Assembly: GCA_910585765.1 (NCBI GenBank)
Contig: CAJUES010000026.1
Span: 1-48,205 of the forward strand
Source of the DNA: an uncultured Lachnospiraceae bacterium
Lineage (GTDB): Bacteria; Bacillota; Clostridia; Lachnospirales; Lachnospiraceae
Length of the DNA stretch: 48,205 nucleotides
Reading direction: 5' to 3'
The notes under the pieces are model-generated. The model made no database searches. It was not told the DNA's origin and saw only the letters and a program-made list of their open reading frames with translations. Both the position numbers and the translations under genes were made by a program. This document shows, piece by piece, positions 1 to 7,145 of the stretch. How positions within the stretch are numbered: position 1 is the stretch's first letter; every line of letters starts with the position of its first letter.

Positions 1-2
1 AG

Positions 3-254
3 GAACTATCTGTAAAAGGGGAAAAAATCAGCTTAACCAAAAGTGAATATGAGATTTGCGAGTATTTAGCCAGAAACAGCGGACAGGTATTCACAAGGGA
101 ACAGATTTATGAAGCGGTCTTTGGGTTTGACGGTGACAGTGATGATTTGACAATCGCAACACATATAAGGAATATCCGCAGCAAGCTTGCGGGATACGAC
201 ATTGTTCCGATTAATACAGTCTGGGGGGGATACAGATGGGAAAGGCAAAATTGA
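3..254 (+). CDS. OmpR/PhoB-type response regulator, C-terminal part (partial, 5' end outside window)
   Basis: An open frame enters from the left edge and ends at TGA 252-254. It encodes about 83 residues of a winged-helix DNA-binding domain: a LTKSEYEICEYLARN recognition-domain start, the TREQIYEAVFG turn, a THIRNIRSKL recognition helix and the closing NTVWGGYRW wing that is characteristic of OmpR/PhoB regulators. The receiver domain is outside the window. The end overlaps the start of the sensor kinase at 236 by 19 bases, the usual arrangement of a translationally coupled two-component pair. Family assignment is firm; the regulated genes are unknown. Confidence 0.88.
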   Translation, partial: ELSVKGEKISLTKSEYEICEYLARNSGQVFTREQIYEAVFGFDGDSDDLTIATHIRNIRSKLAGYDIVPINTVWGGYRWERQN

Positions 255-1363
255 TTTCATTGCAAAAAGTTTTCTGGAGGTTTTTAATCATTTTGATATC
301 AGGTCTGTTCCTGTCAGTGGCAATTCCCTTCCTGCTTCTTGCACTGGCTTCAAGTGCAGGGTATGTGACCTATGCCAATAATGCGGAACATTCCGTGCAA
401 AAAATATCTCCAATCATTGCTGCAGCTCCAGATATTACAAAAGTTGCCATCCCATCCTATTGTGAATATTTAATACTTGATACAGATTACAACATCCTTT
501 ATACAAATATGGATGTAACAGAACAGAGCAATGCATTAAAATTTGCAAAAACTGGAGAAAACAGTGACCTCACAAGTAGGACGCAATATCAATTCATACC
601 GAGGGAAGAAGAATATTGTGTATTAAAATATTATGTAGGCTCACAGTATAAAAGTGACTGGATGCAGAAATATTTACCCGCCCCCGAACCCCTGTTGTTG
701 ATGCTCATAGGAATCAACTGCATTGCCGTTTGCTTTTTTTTGACGCTGCGATATTCCAAAAAGCTGAAAGTACAGTTAGCACCGCTGACTATGGCTACAG
801 AACAAATTCAGTATCAGAATCTTGACTTTGAAGTGGGAAGTTCCGAAATAAGCGAGTATAACGCAGTACTGTACTCCATTTCAAAAATGAAAGACAGTTT
901 AAAATCATCTTTAGAGCAGCAATGGAAAATAGAACAATTACAAAGAGAACAGATTGCAGCACTTTCCCATGATTTGAAAACACCTTTGACAGTAATTCAA
1001 GGCAATATCGATTTAATAAGCGAAACAAAGCTTGATGATGAACAACAGTTGTATGCGAAGTATATTACAGAAAGTTCGGAACAGATGCAGTTGTATATCA
1101 GGACCTTAATTGATATATCCCAGACGGTTACGGGGTATCAGCTCCATTTAGAAGATATTGACCTAATTGAATATATGAAGCGGATTGAATCGCAGGCAAA
1201 TTCATTGTGTATTACAAATGGGATGTGTCTGCACATGGAAATAGAAACAAGTGAAAGATATTTCAAAGCAGATAAATTGTTGTTGGAACGGGCAATTATG
1301 AAGACGGCCTGCAATATATCAAGACCGTCTATGGCATGGGCTATATGTAGATTGGAGGGATAA
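236..1363 (+). CDS. Truncated sensor histidine kinase lacking the ATPase domain
   Basis: The 375-residue product has a membrane segment at about residues 14-42, an extracellular loop, a second membrane segment near 152-172, a HAMP-like linker, and a HisKA dimerisation domain with the phospho-accepting His245 in the motif ALSHDLKTP. Normal family members continue with an N-box (H/N)...N, G1 and G2 boxes of the HATPase_c domain. Here the protein reads into unrelated residues after about residue 354 and stops at 1361-1363, so the whole ATP-binding domain is missing. It cannot autophosphorylate alone. DNA from base ~1297 onward matches, in another frame, the end of a different response regulator, so I read this as a deletion or recombination junction. 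It may be non-functional, or act as a phosphatase or phospho-acceptor stub. Confidence 0.8.
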   Translation: MGKAKLISLQKVFWRFLIILISGLFLSVAIPFLLLALASSAGYVTYANNAEHSVQKISPIIAAAPDITKVAIPSYCEYLILDTDYNILYTNMDVTEQSNALKFAKTGENSDLTSRTQYQFIPREEEYCVLKYYVGSQYKSDWMQKYLPAPEPLLLMLIGINCIAVCFFLTLRYSKKLKVQLAPLTMATEQIQYQNLDFEVGSSEISEYNAVLYSISKMKDSLKSSLEQQWKIEQLQREQIAALSHDLKTPLTVIQGNIDLISETKLDDEQQLYAKYITESSEQMQLYIRTLIDISQTVTGYQLHLEDIDLIEYMKRIESQANSLCITNGMCLHMEIETSERYFKADKLLLERAIMKTACNISRPSMAWAICRLEG

Positions 1364-1419
1364 AGAAGTGAATGGGAGCAAACTTTCATAAAATTTTTAA
1401 GAAAACCAGCGGTCTGTGA
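1297..1419 (+). pseudogene. Remnant of a second two-component pair (regulator C-terminus plus kinase N-terminus)
   Basis: Read from 1297, in a different frame from the truncated kinase, the DNA gives YEDGLQYIKTVYGMGYM, then TAG at 1348, then IGGIKK and TGA at 1369-1371. The IKTVYGMGY string is the typical end of an OmpR-type winged helix; the TAG sits where family members usually carry Trp or another residue. TGA is followed directly by ATG 1372, whose frame reads MGANFHKIFKKTSGL before a stop, resembling the start of a histidine kinase. So about 120 bases look like the border between a regulator and a kinase gene of another pair, both decayed. The call depends on short matches. Confidence 0.5.
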
Positions 1420-1447
1420 CATTTCTGTGACAATTGGCTGTTATAAT
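1413..1447 (+). promoter_or_regulatory. Promoter with two CTGTGACA direct repeats ahead of the 1495 gene
   Basis: A perfect TATAAT lies at 1442-1447, 48 bases before the ATG at 1495. No good -35 hexamer is present at 17 bases. Instead TCTGTGACA occurs twice, at 1413-1421 and 1424-1432, with an 11-base period, so both copies face the same side of the helix. That is the geometry of an activator-type OmpR site, but the regulator is not known. Confidence 0.45.
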
Positions 1448-1494
1448 AGTAACCACACAGACAAATTCCAATTTGATAAGGGGAGGAGAACCAA

Positions 1495-2199
1495 ATGCCA
1501 GAATTACACAACATTCCGCTCACATATAAAGAAGGTGTGCACAGCGTTGTTGATTTTAGTAAGGACATCAACGGAGACGACGCGATCTCCTTTGACTATG
1601 ACGCACAGTATCAAATACTTACCTATAACATTCCTGTTGGGAAGGACAGGCGTGAGATGACGCTGTACAGCGTGCCGGAGGGGGAACTTGTTCGGACGCT
1701 GCGTGCCTTCTATGGCAAGGGCGGAATGCTTCAGAAGATTACGGCTATGCTTAGGGGTCGCGAAACGCTTTTGTACATCCGCTATGAAAACGAGGAAGAT
1801 GCTAAGGAGAAAATTCGGAGATTTGCTATCCGAAATGCAAATGCCATGATTGAGCAGATCCAACAATGTACGGATGTTATGGCAAGGCTTTTTATCGACT
1901 ACTACTGTGACGGCGATAACATGGATTACCATGCAGTGATCGGCACCGCAGAGCAGATGGAGACATTAAGACGGAAATACCGCGACGAAGATGCCTGCGA
2001 TAACTCCGGCAACTACCCGTCTGAATATATCGAAGGTGACAACCGGATGCTAATCACAATGGTACGCTGCGCCGAGGGCCATCCGTCAGAGAATTTCCGA
2101 TATGCCGTAGAAATCATGTCAAAGCATATCGAGAAACACGCTTTGGCAGCATTGTGCAGGACTGAGGATTTCAAATATATCTGTGCGGAATATGATTAA
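1495..2199 (+). CDS. Uncharacterised 234-residue protein
   Basis: Start ATG 1495 follows a strong GGGGAGGAG site. The protein is soluble, without a signal peptide or membrane segment, and rich in charged residues. It opens with a beta-rich part (about 1-60), continues with a helical, basic part (about 75-125, with REMTLYSVPEGELVR and ENEEDAKEKIRRFAIRNANAMIEQI), and ends with a Cys-containing acidic region. I recognise no family. Its neighbour is a SUKH protein that starts 38 bases downstream, so the two may be co-transcribed from the TATAAT at 1442. Polymorphic-toxin immunity loci often hold such small soluble proteins in series, but that link is inference only. Confidence 0.7.
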   Translation: MPELHNIPLTYKEGVHSVVDFSKDINGDDAISFDYDAQYQILTYNIPVGKDRREMTLYSVPEGELVRTLRAFYGKGGMLQKITAMLRGRETLLYIRYENEEDAKEKIRRFAIRNANAMIEQIQQCTDVMARLFIDYYCDGDNMDYHAVIGTAEQMETLRRKYRDEDACDNSGNYPSEYIEGDNRMLITMVRCAEGHPSENFRYAVEIMSKHIEKHALAALCRTEDFKYICAEYD

Positions 2200-2237
2200 G
2201 AAAAATAAATGCAAATGGCAGAAAGGAAAATGTTATA

Positions 2238-3017
2238 ATGAGTGAAAAACGGTATCAGATTTCCCCCATAGAGCTGGTTCAGTGGGCAGAACCGCTGTTC
2301 GGATTTGGAGAGGGGAAAGCAGCAGGGTTTTCCGAGAAGACAGTCGCCTCCTATGAGGCGGCGGCAGGGATACGCCTTCCCGCTGCCCTTCGGGACTACT
2401 ATCTCGCCTGTGGCAAAGCCAGCCTGAACTGCGCGCTGCATGAGATATTCGTCCCCGACAAAAAGGCCAAACTCTTTGAGAAGCGCCTGACCTTCTCTTA
2501 CGATCATATTGACGAGGATTTAGAGACTTTCAGCAAACCGGGAGAAGAGGATTATGAAGAGCTGGCGAAGCTGCGCGCCCTGCCGCGGGAGCGGTGGGGC
2601 GAGGTTACAGGCAACTACCTGCTGTTCTGGTGCGAAAATCAGGGCTGTTGGTACGCGGGCATCAAAGCGGAGGATTTGACCCACCCCAACCCGGCAGTGT
2701 ACTACAATGACCAGGACGATGTGTACAGCTGGGCTCCATTTTCCGATTCCGTCCAGTCTTTCCTCCTGGACATTATGCTTGTAAATCTGGAAGAAGGGGC
2801 CAACCCGGACGAGATCGAGAACCCCGCCGAAATACAAAAGATCCTGTCCGAGGGCAGTGTAGACTTCGAACGGTTGTGTGAGCCATATCCTTTCCCCGGC
2901 GGGCGCTTCTGCCACACCTGTCTGGATACCGGGACCAATACGCTGTATGTCTATGGTGAGGAAGCAGAGGGCCGTCCCGCCTATTTGAAGGTATTCAAGC
3001 CGGACGAGGATGAATAG
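2238..3017 (+). CDS. SMI1/KNR4 (SUKH) family protein
   Basis: ATG 2238 follows an AGAAAGGAAAA site. Residues about 35-110 carry the SUKH signature: a helix SEKTVASYEAAAGIRLP followed by AALRDYYLACGK, then a beta strand and acidic turn, and the later strand NYLLFWCENQGCWYAGI typical of the domain core. Length is 259 residues, longer than the single domain (~150), with an extra acidic C-terminal half. Bacterial SUKH proteins are best known as immunity proteins against polymorphic or contact-dependent toxins, or as general interaction domains. No toxin gene is visible here; the neighbourhood is damaged, so a partner may have been lost. Confidence 0.75.
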   Translation: MSEKRYQISPIELVQWAEPLFGFGEGKAAGFSEKTVASYEAAAGIRLPAALRDYYLACGKASLNCALHEIFVPDKKAKLFEKRLTFSYDHIDEDLETFSKPGEEDYEELAKLRALPRERWGEVTGNYLLFWCENQGCWYAGIKAEDLTHPNPAVYYNDQDDVYSWAPFSDSVQSFLLDIMLVNLEEGANPDEIENPAEIQKILSEGSVDFERLCEPYPFPGGRFCHTCLDTGTNTLYVYGEEAEGRPAYLKVFKPDEDE

Positions 3018-3052
3018 ACAACTTTCATTTGTAGATTAAAGAGGAAAACAGT

Positions 3053-3160
3053 ATGGGATTATTTTCAAAAAAGCCAAAGGAACCTGAGTACGATGCAGTG
3101 GACTGTAAATGCCTTTTTCAGCTAATCTCCCAAAGAATGCACACGTTTCCGCAAACATAA
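3053..3160 (+). pseudogene. Short gene remnant (35 codons) after the SUKH gene
   Basis: ATG 3053 is preceded by AGAGGAAAACAGT, a credible ribosome binding site, and encodes MGLFSKKPKEPEYDAVDCK before the reading frame runs into TAA at 3158-3160. The MGLFSKK start looks like the beginning of a real, longer protein. From 3126 another frame reads about 24 codons with coding character (SPKECTRFRKHNPERDGEFERRHL) to TGA 3198, as though the 3' end of some gene has been joined to this 5' end by deletion. Neither piece is assigned to a family. It ends just before the MITE-like element. Confidence 0.4.
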
Positions 3161-3224
3161 CCCGGAGCGTGACGGAGAATTTGAACGCCGCCATTTGTGA
3201 CACGTTGCGGTGTTTTTTTTGTTC

Positions 3225-3336
3225 GTTACTGTTCACGCCCCAACTAATTCTGACACAATTTTATGTAATGAAGGCGTAAACAGCAACCCATTTGCAGCAC
3301 GCTTTTCACTACTTTTATTGACGAGGGAACAGTAAC
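3225..3336. mobile_element. MITE-like element, copy 1, with 8-bp target duplication
   Basis: A 112-base non-coding element. It starts GTTACTGTTC (3225-3234) and ends GAACAGTAAC (3327-3336), a perfect 10-base terminal inverted repeat. TTTTGTTC flanks it directly on both sides (3217-3224 and 3337-3344), an 8-base target-site duplication. Inside, GGCGTAAACAGCAAC (3273-3287) is an imperfect inverted copy of the left end, so the left half can fold on itself. A second, 142-base copy lies at 20597-20738. It has no coding capacity, so it would depend on a transposase elsewhere in the genome. Confidence 0.82.
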
Positions 3337-3375
3337 TTTTGTTCTATAGTTCACATTTTTTTTACTTTTATGCGC

Positions 3376-3404
3376 TTGTTATGTGATTCGATTTACAGTA
3401 TAAT
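3376..3404 (+). promoter_or_regulatory. Promoter of the citrate synthase gene
   Basis: TTGTTA (3376-3381) and TATAAT (3399-3404) are 17 bases apart, a good sigma-A promoter. Transcription would start near 3411, giving a leader of about 48 bases before ATG 3459. It lies 32 bases beyond the second target duplication of the MITE-like element. Confidence 0.7.
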
Positions 3405-3458
3405 AAAAATGAGATACACTATAAATTGAGAAAAATAAAATAAGAAAGGGTGTTGTAG

Positions 3459-4880
3459 ATGGGAATAAAGAGTGACGAGAGTATTAGGGAGTTTACGCAT
3501 AAATATTCAAAAGTATGTGTGGACAACAACGCCATCGATCCGGATTTGTTTGATGAATACGGCGTAAAGAGAGGACTGCGCGACAAGAATGGAAAGGGAG
3601 TGCTTTCCGGACTTACCAACATTTCATTGATAAAATCGTCAGAAGAGATAGACGGAAAGAGTGTTCCGTGTGATGGACAGCTCTATTACAGGGGGTACAA
3701 TATTTACGATCTGGTAAGAGGGTTCCAGCGCGATGAGAGATACGGTTTTGACGAGTGTGCATATCTGCTGCTGTTCGGAAATCTTCCCGATAAGAATCAG
3801 CTGATAGAGTTTAAGAAGACGCTGGGATACAGCATGACGCTTCCCACGAATTTCGTGCGGGATGTCATCATGAAGGCGCCGAGCCATGATATCATGAATT
3901 CGCTGACAAAGAGTGTGCTGACACTCGCGTCATATGATGACAGTGTGACGGACATGTCGCTGGACAATGTGCTCAGACAGAGCCTGATGCTGATCAGCGT
4001 GTTTCCGATGCTTTCCGTGTACGGCTATCATGCGTACAATCACTATGAATGCGATGAGAGTCTGTACATACACAGACCGGATCCGAGACTTTCCACGGCA
4101 GAGAATCTGCTCAGGATGCTGAGACCGGACATGTCGTACACACCGACGGAGGCGAAGGTTCTGGATGCGGCTCTGGTGCTCCACATGGAGCATGGCGGCG
4201 GGAACAACTCTACATTTACGACCCGGGTTGTCACCAGTGCCGGCTCGGACACGTACTCTGTCATCGCGGCTGCACTGTCCTCGCTGAAAGGTCCAAAGCA
4301 CGGGGGCGCAAATATCAAGGTTGTGCAGATGATGGAAGATCTGCGCAGGAATGTGGATGACACGACGGACGAGGATCAGGTGAGGCAGTATCTGTACAGG
4401 CTTCTGAATAAAGAGGCTTTTGACCGGGCTGGTCTGATCTATGGTATGGGACATGCAGTGTATTCGATCTCCGATCCGAGGGCAAAAGTGTTCAAGTCCT
4501 TTGTGGAGAAGCTTGCCAATGAGAAAAAGCACCACAAGGATTTCGAACTGTATTCCATGATCGAGAGGCTGGCGCCGGAGGTTATCGCGGAGAAGTGCAG
4601 GATTTACAAAGGTGTCAGTGCGAATGTCGACTTTTACAGTGGATTTGTGTACAGCATGCTTGATATCCCGATGGAGCTGTTCACGCCGATCTTTGCGATC
4701 GCACGTATTGTCGGCTGGAGTGCGCACCGCATGGAGGAGCTGATCAATGTCGACAAGATCATCAGACCTGCGTACAAGAGTATCGCGGTTTTGAGACCGT
4801 ATGAGACGCTGAAGGACAGATCGACGCCCAAATTGGATGGACAAGATCAAAAGGTATATAAACTTCCTATGAACGAATAG
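3459..4880 (+). CDS. gltA: Citrate synthase
   Basis: Condenses oxaloacetate with acetyl-CoA to citrate in the cytoplasm, feeding 2-oxoglutarate and glutamate synthesis. The 473-residue protein carries the three catalytic residues in their expected settings: His281 in GPKHGGAN, His332 in GMGHAVYS, and Asp391 in NVDFYSGF. HGGGNNSTF (from His245) is also typical. It has a longer N-terminus than the E. coli enzyme, as in other Clostridia. The start ATG 3459 has an AGAAAGGG site. It has its own promoter and no operon partner; aconitase and isocitrate dehydrogenase genes are not adjacent. A 2-methylcitrate synthase role cannot be excluded from sequence alone. Confidence 0.93.
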   Translation: MGIKSDESIREFTHKYSKVCVDNNAIDPDLFDEYGVKRGLRDKNGKGVLSGLTNISLIKSSEEIDGKSVPCDGQLYYRGYNIYDLVRGFQRDERYGFDECAYLLLFGNLPDKNQLIEFKKTLGYSMTLPTNFVRDVIMKAPSHDIMNSLTKSVLTLASYDDSVTDMSLDNVLRQSLMLISVFPMLSVYGYHAYNHYECDESLYIHRPDPRLSTAENLLRMLRPDMSYTPTEAKVLDAALVLHMEHGGGNNSTFTTRVVTSAGSDTYSVIAAALSSLKGPKHGGANIKVVQMMEDLRRNVDDTTDEDQVRQYLYRLLNKEAFDRAGLIYGMGHAVYSISDPRAKVFKSFVEKLANEKKHHKDFELYSMIERLAPEVIAEKCRIYKGVSANVDFYSGFVYSMLDIPMELFTPIFAIARIVGWSAHRMEELINVDKIIRPAYKSIAVLRPYETLKDRSTPKLDGQDQKVYKLPMNE

Positions 4881-4901
4881 GAAAAAAAATCTAAAAAGTT
4901 A

Positions 4902-4930
4902 TTGCTTTTTGTAGGCTGCGGTGTTAGAAT
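4902..4930 (+). promoter_or_regulatory. Promoter of the rimP-nusA-infB operon
   Basis: TTGCTT (4902-4907) and TAGAAT (4925-4930) are separated by 17 bases. The start would fall near 4937, giving a leader of about 130 bases before rimP that contains the hairpin at 4959-4986 and the repeat at 4990-5051. Confidence 0.6.
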
Positions 4931-4958
4931 GAGTATAAGTTAAATGATGCTAGATGAT

Positions 4959-4990
4959 AAAGAGTGGGCTTGTGAGTCCACTCTTTCTAT
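4959..4990 (+). promoter_or_regulatory. rimP-operon leader hairpin, possible attenuator
   Basis: AAAGAGTGG (4959-4967) pairs perfectly with CCACTCTTT (4978-4986), and the stem extends inward by GCT/AGT to a four-base TGTG loop, 12 pairs in all. It is followed only by an interrupted U tract (CTAT). In Bacillus subtilis the nusA operon is known to be autoregulated by NusA-dependent termination in the rimP leader; a weak-U-tract hairpin at this place fits that model. This is inference from position and structure. Confidence 0.6.
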
Positions 4991-5051
4991 ATGCACAGGG
5001 GTGCACGGGAAAACGGGCAGTTTTGCGGCACACGCCCCGCGTGCCGGCAGG
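4990..5051 (+). repeat. Dispersed intergenic repeat, copy A (in rimP leader)
   Basis: This stretch begins TATGCACAGGGGTG and ends GTGCCGGCAGG. It aligns end to end, with about three quarters identity and one gap by eye, to the reverse complement of 10976-11040 downstream of rbfA. Shared blocks are CAGGGGTG, GGGAAA, GCAG, CACCCCGCG-like strings. It contains short GC-rich inverted repeats. It has no coding potential. Confidence 0.5.
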
Positions 5052-5066
5052 AAGAAAGGATAAGGA

Positions 5067-5543
5067 ATGGCGAAAAAAGATTCGTATGAAGGGCGCGCGG
5101 AGGCGCTGCTTGCGCCTATCGTGGCAGCAAACGGCTGTGAGATTTATGATGTCGAGTATGTGAAGGAGGGGAGCGACTGGTATCTGAGGGCTTATATCGA
5201 CAAGCCGGAAGGGGTGGGTATCGTCGACTGTGAGCATGTCAGCCGCGCTTTCTCCGAAAAGCTGGACGAGGAAGATTTTATACCGGACGCCTATATACTG
5301 GAAGTGTCCAGCCCTGGACTTGGCAGGGCGCTCAAGAAGGACAGACATCTGGAGAAGAGCCTCGGCGAGGAAGTGGAGATCAAAACCTACAAGCCGATCG
5401 AGCGTCAAAAGGAGTTTATCGGTATCCTCAAAGCATTTGACAAGGATACTGTCACAATACAAACTGGAAATGATTCAGGGACAAAGGATATGGTCTTTGC
5501 CAGATCTGACATTGCGATCATCAGATTAACACTGGATTTTTAA
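5067..5543 (+). CDS. rimP: Ribosome maturation factor RimP
   Basis: Needed for late maturation of the 30S subunit in the cytoplasm. The 158-residue product has the two-domain RimP layout: an N-terminal alpha/beta domain with VAANGCEIYDVEYVKEG and LRAYIDKPEGVGIVDCEHVSRAFSEKLDEED, then the signature LEVSSPGLGRALKKDRH, and a C-terminal SH3-like barrel (about 90-158). ATG 5067 follows GAAGAAAGGATAAGG. It is the first gene of the rimP-nusA-rnpM-ylxQ-infB-rbfA operon, with nusA 21 bases after its stop. Confidence 0.96.
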   Translation: MAKKDSYEGRAEALLAPIVAANGCEIYDVEYVKEGSDWYLRAYIDKPEGVGIVDCEHVSRAFSEKLDEEDFIPDAYILEVSSPGLGRALKKDRHLEKSLGEEVEIKTYKPIERQKEFIGILKAFDKDTVTIQTGNDSGTKDMVFARSDIAIIRLTLDF

Positions 5544-5564
5544 CTTTAGGAGGGTAAAGGAAAA

Positions 5565-6878
5565 ATGAATAAGGAATTAATGGAAGCGCTTAATATTCTT
5601 GAGAAGGAGAAGGAAATCAGTAAGGAGACTCTCTTTGAGGCGATTGAAAATTCCCTTTTGACAGCCTGCAAGAATCATTTTGGAAAGGCCGATAATATCA
5701 CTGTCCAGATCGACAGGGAGACCTGTGACTTCATGGTATATGCCACCAAGGATATTGTGGCGGATTACGATGAGGTTGAGGACGAGGTCACTCAGATCTG
5801 CATTGACGACGCCATCCAGCTTTCAAAGAATGCAGTGATCGGCGACACGATCAACATAGAGATCAAATCAAAGGAGTTCGGGCGCATTGCGACACAGAAT
5901 GCCAAGAATGTGATCCTGCAGAAGATCCGAGAGGAGGAGCGGAGCGTCGTCTATAACCAGTTCTTTGAGAAGGAAAAGGATGTGGTCACAGGTATCGTGC
6001 AGCGGTACATCGGCAGGAATATCAGTATCAATCTCGGCAAGGCAGATGCGGTGCTCAACGAGGCAGAGCAGGTAAAAGGTGAGGAGTTTAAGCCGACAGA
6101 GCGCATCAAGGTATATATCCTGGAGGTAAAGAATACGCCGAAGGGACCGAGGATCCTTGTCAGCAGGACACACCCGGAACTTGTGAAGCGGCTCTTTGAG
6201 GCGGAAGTGACAGAGATCAAGGACGGTACGGTTGAGATCATGAGCATTGCGAGAGAGGCGGGAAGCCGCACAAAGCTTGCGGTCAGGACGAACAACCCCA
6301 ATGTCGATGCGGTGGGAGCATGTGTCGGTATGAACGGCGCGAGGGTGAACGCGATCGTTGAGGAGCTTCGCGGCGAGAAGATCGATATTGTCAACTGGGA
6401 TGAGAATCCTGGAAACTTTATACAGAATGCGCTCTCCCCGGCGAAGATCGTGGCGGTGTTTGCGGATCCGGATGAGAAGACGGCAAAGGTTGTCGTGCCG
6501 GATTACCAGCTCTCGCTCGCCATCGGCAAGGAGGGGCAGAATGCCAGGCTCGCGGCGAGACTTACGGGTTATAAGATCGACATCAAGTCAGAGACACAGG
6601 CAAAGGATGCGGAGGGATTCCGCTATGAGGACTATATGTTCGATGAGGACGGTGACGTTTATTACGAGGAGGAGTACGAGGAGGGTGAATACGAGGAGTC
6701 TGGGTATGACGACGCTGAGTATGACGACTCCGAATATGAGGAGACCGAATATGACGACGCTGAGTACGCCGGATCCGAAAACGACGGCTATGCGGAAGCG
6801 GAAACCGAAGAGGGCGCGTATGATGCCTCTGGAGTAGAAGCAGAAGAAACTTCATATGAGGAGGAGACAGAGGCGTAA
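5565..6878 (+). CDS. nusA: Transcription termination/antitermination factor NusA, with acidic tail
   Basis: Binds RNA polymerase and nascent RNA to control pausing, termination and rRNA antitermination. Domains in order: N-terminal polymerase-binding domain (about 1-125), S1 domain (VVTGIVQRYIGRNISINLG, about 135-200), KH1 and KH2 (including GACVGMNGARVNAIVEEL and LAIGKEGQNARLAARLTGYKIDI). After about residue 355 the protein has an 80-residue tail made almost only of Glu, Asp, Tyr, Ser and Ala, with imperfect repeats such as EYEEGEYEES and YDDAEYDDSEYEE. Firmicutes NusA is usually ~350-400 residues and lacks such a tail. The ribosome binding site is AGGAGGG at 5549-5555. Confidence 0.96.
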   Translation: MNKELMEALNILEKEKEISKETLFEAIENSLLTACKNHFGKADNITVQIDRETCDFMVYATKDIVADYDEVEDEVTQICIDDAIQLSKNAVIGDTINIEIKSKEFGRIATQNAKNVILQKIREEERSVVYNQFFEKEKDVVTGIVQRYIGRNISINLGKADAVLNEAEQVKGEEFKPTERIKVYILEVKNTPKGPRILVSRTHPELVKRLFEAEVTEIKDGTVEIMSIAREAGSRTKLAVRTNNPNVDAVGACVGMNGARVNAIVEELRGEKIDIVNWDENPGNFIQNALSPAKIVAVFADPDEKTAKVVVPDYQLSLAIGKEGQNARLAARLTGYKIDIKSETQAKDAEGFRYEDYMFDEDGDVYYEEEYEEGEYEESGYDDAEYDDSEYEETEYDDAEYAGSENDGYAEAETEEGAYDASGVEAEETSYEEETEA

Positions 6879-7145
6879 ATGGCAAAAAAGATTCCGTTGA
6901 GACAGTGTATCGGCTGTGGAGAGATGAAGGGCAAGAAAGAGATGCTCCGGGTTCTGCGCACAGAGGATCAAGGCATCATCCTGGATGCGACAGGCAGAAA
7001 GAACGGCAGGGGCGCATACATATGCCCGGATCCGGAGTGTATGAAGCGTGCCAGAAAATCCAGAGGGCTTGACAGGGCGTTCAAGATGCCGGTACCTGAT
7101 GAAATATATGACAGTCTGACAAAGGAGATCGAGTTATTTGAATAA
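6879..7145 (+). CDS. rnpM: YlxR/RnpM family RNA-binding protein
   Basis: Small basic protein of 88 residues (DUF448). Key motifs are RQCIGCGEMKGKKEMLRVLR and GRKNGRGAYICPDPECMKRA, which form the family fold with conserved Cys and Arg. The Bacillus YlxR protein has been described as an RNase P modulator (RnpM) that binds its RNA subunit. ATG 6879 follows the nusA stop TAA with no gap, so translation is likely coupled. It overlaps the next gene by 8 bases. The family place between nusA and the L7Ae-like gene is conserved in Firmicutes. Confidence 0.93.
   Translation: MAKKIPLRQCIGCGEMKGKKEMLRVLRTEDQGIILDATGRKNGRGAYICPDPECMKRARKSRGLDRAFKMPVPDEIYDSLTKEIELFE

Noticed and set aside
3930..4850. A 306-codon open frame on the minus strand opposite citrate synthase
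   Set aside because: It is a mirror of the codon bias of gltA (GC-rich third positions), with Arg/His-rich sequence and no binding site or family motif. The plus strand has all catalytic residues of citrate synthase.
4954..5163. A 69-codon plus-strand frame across the rimP leader
   Set aside because: It runs through the leader hairpin and a repeat into rimP in another frame; the rimP start has the ribosome binding site.
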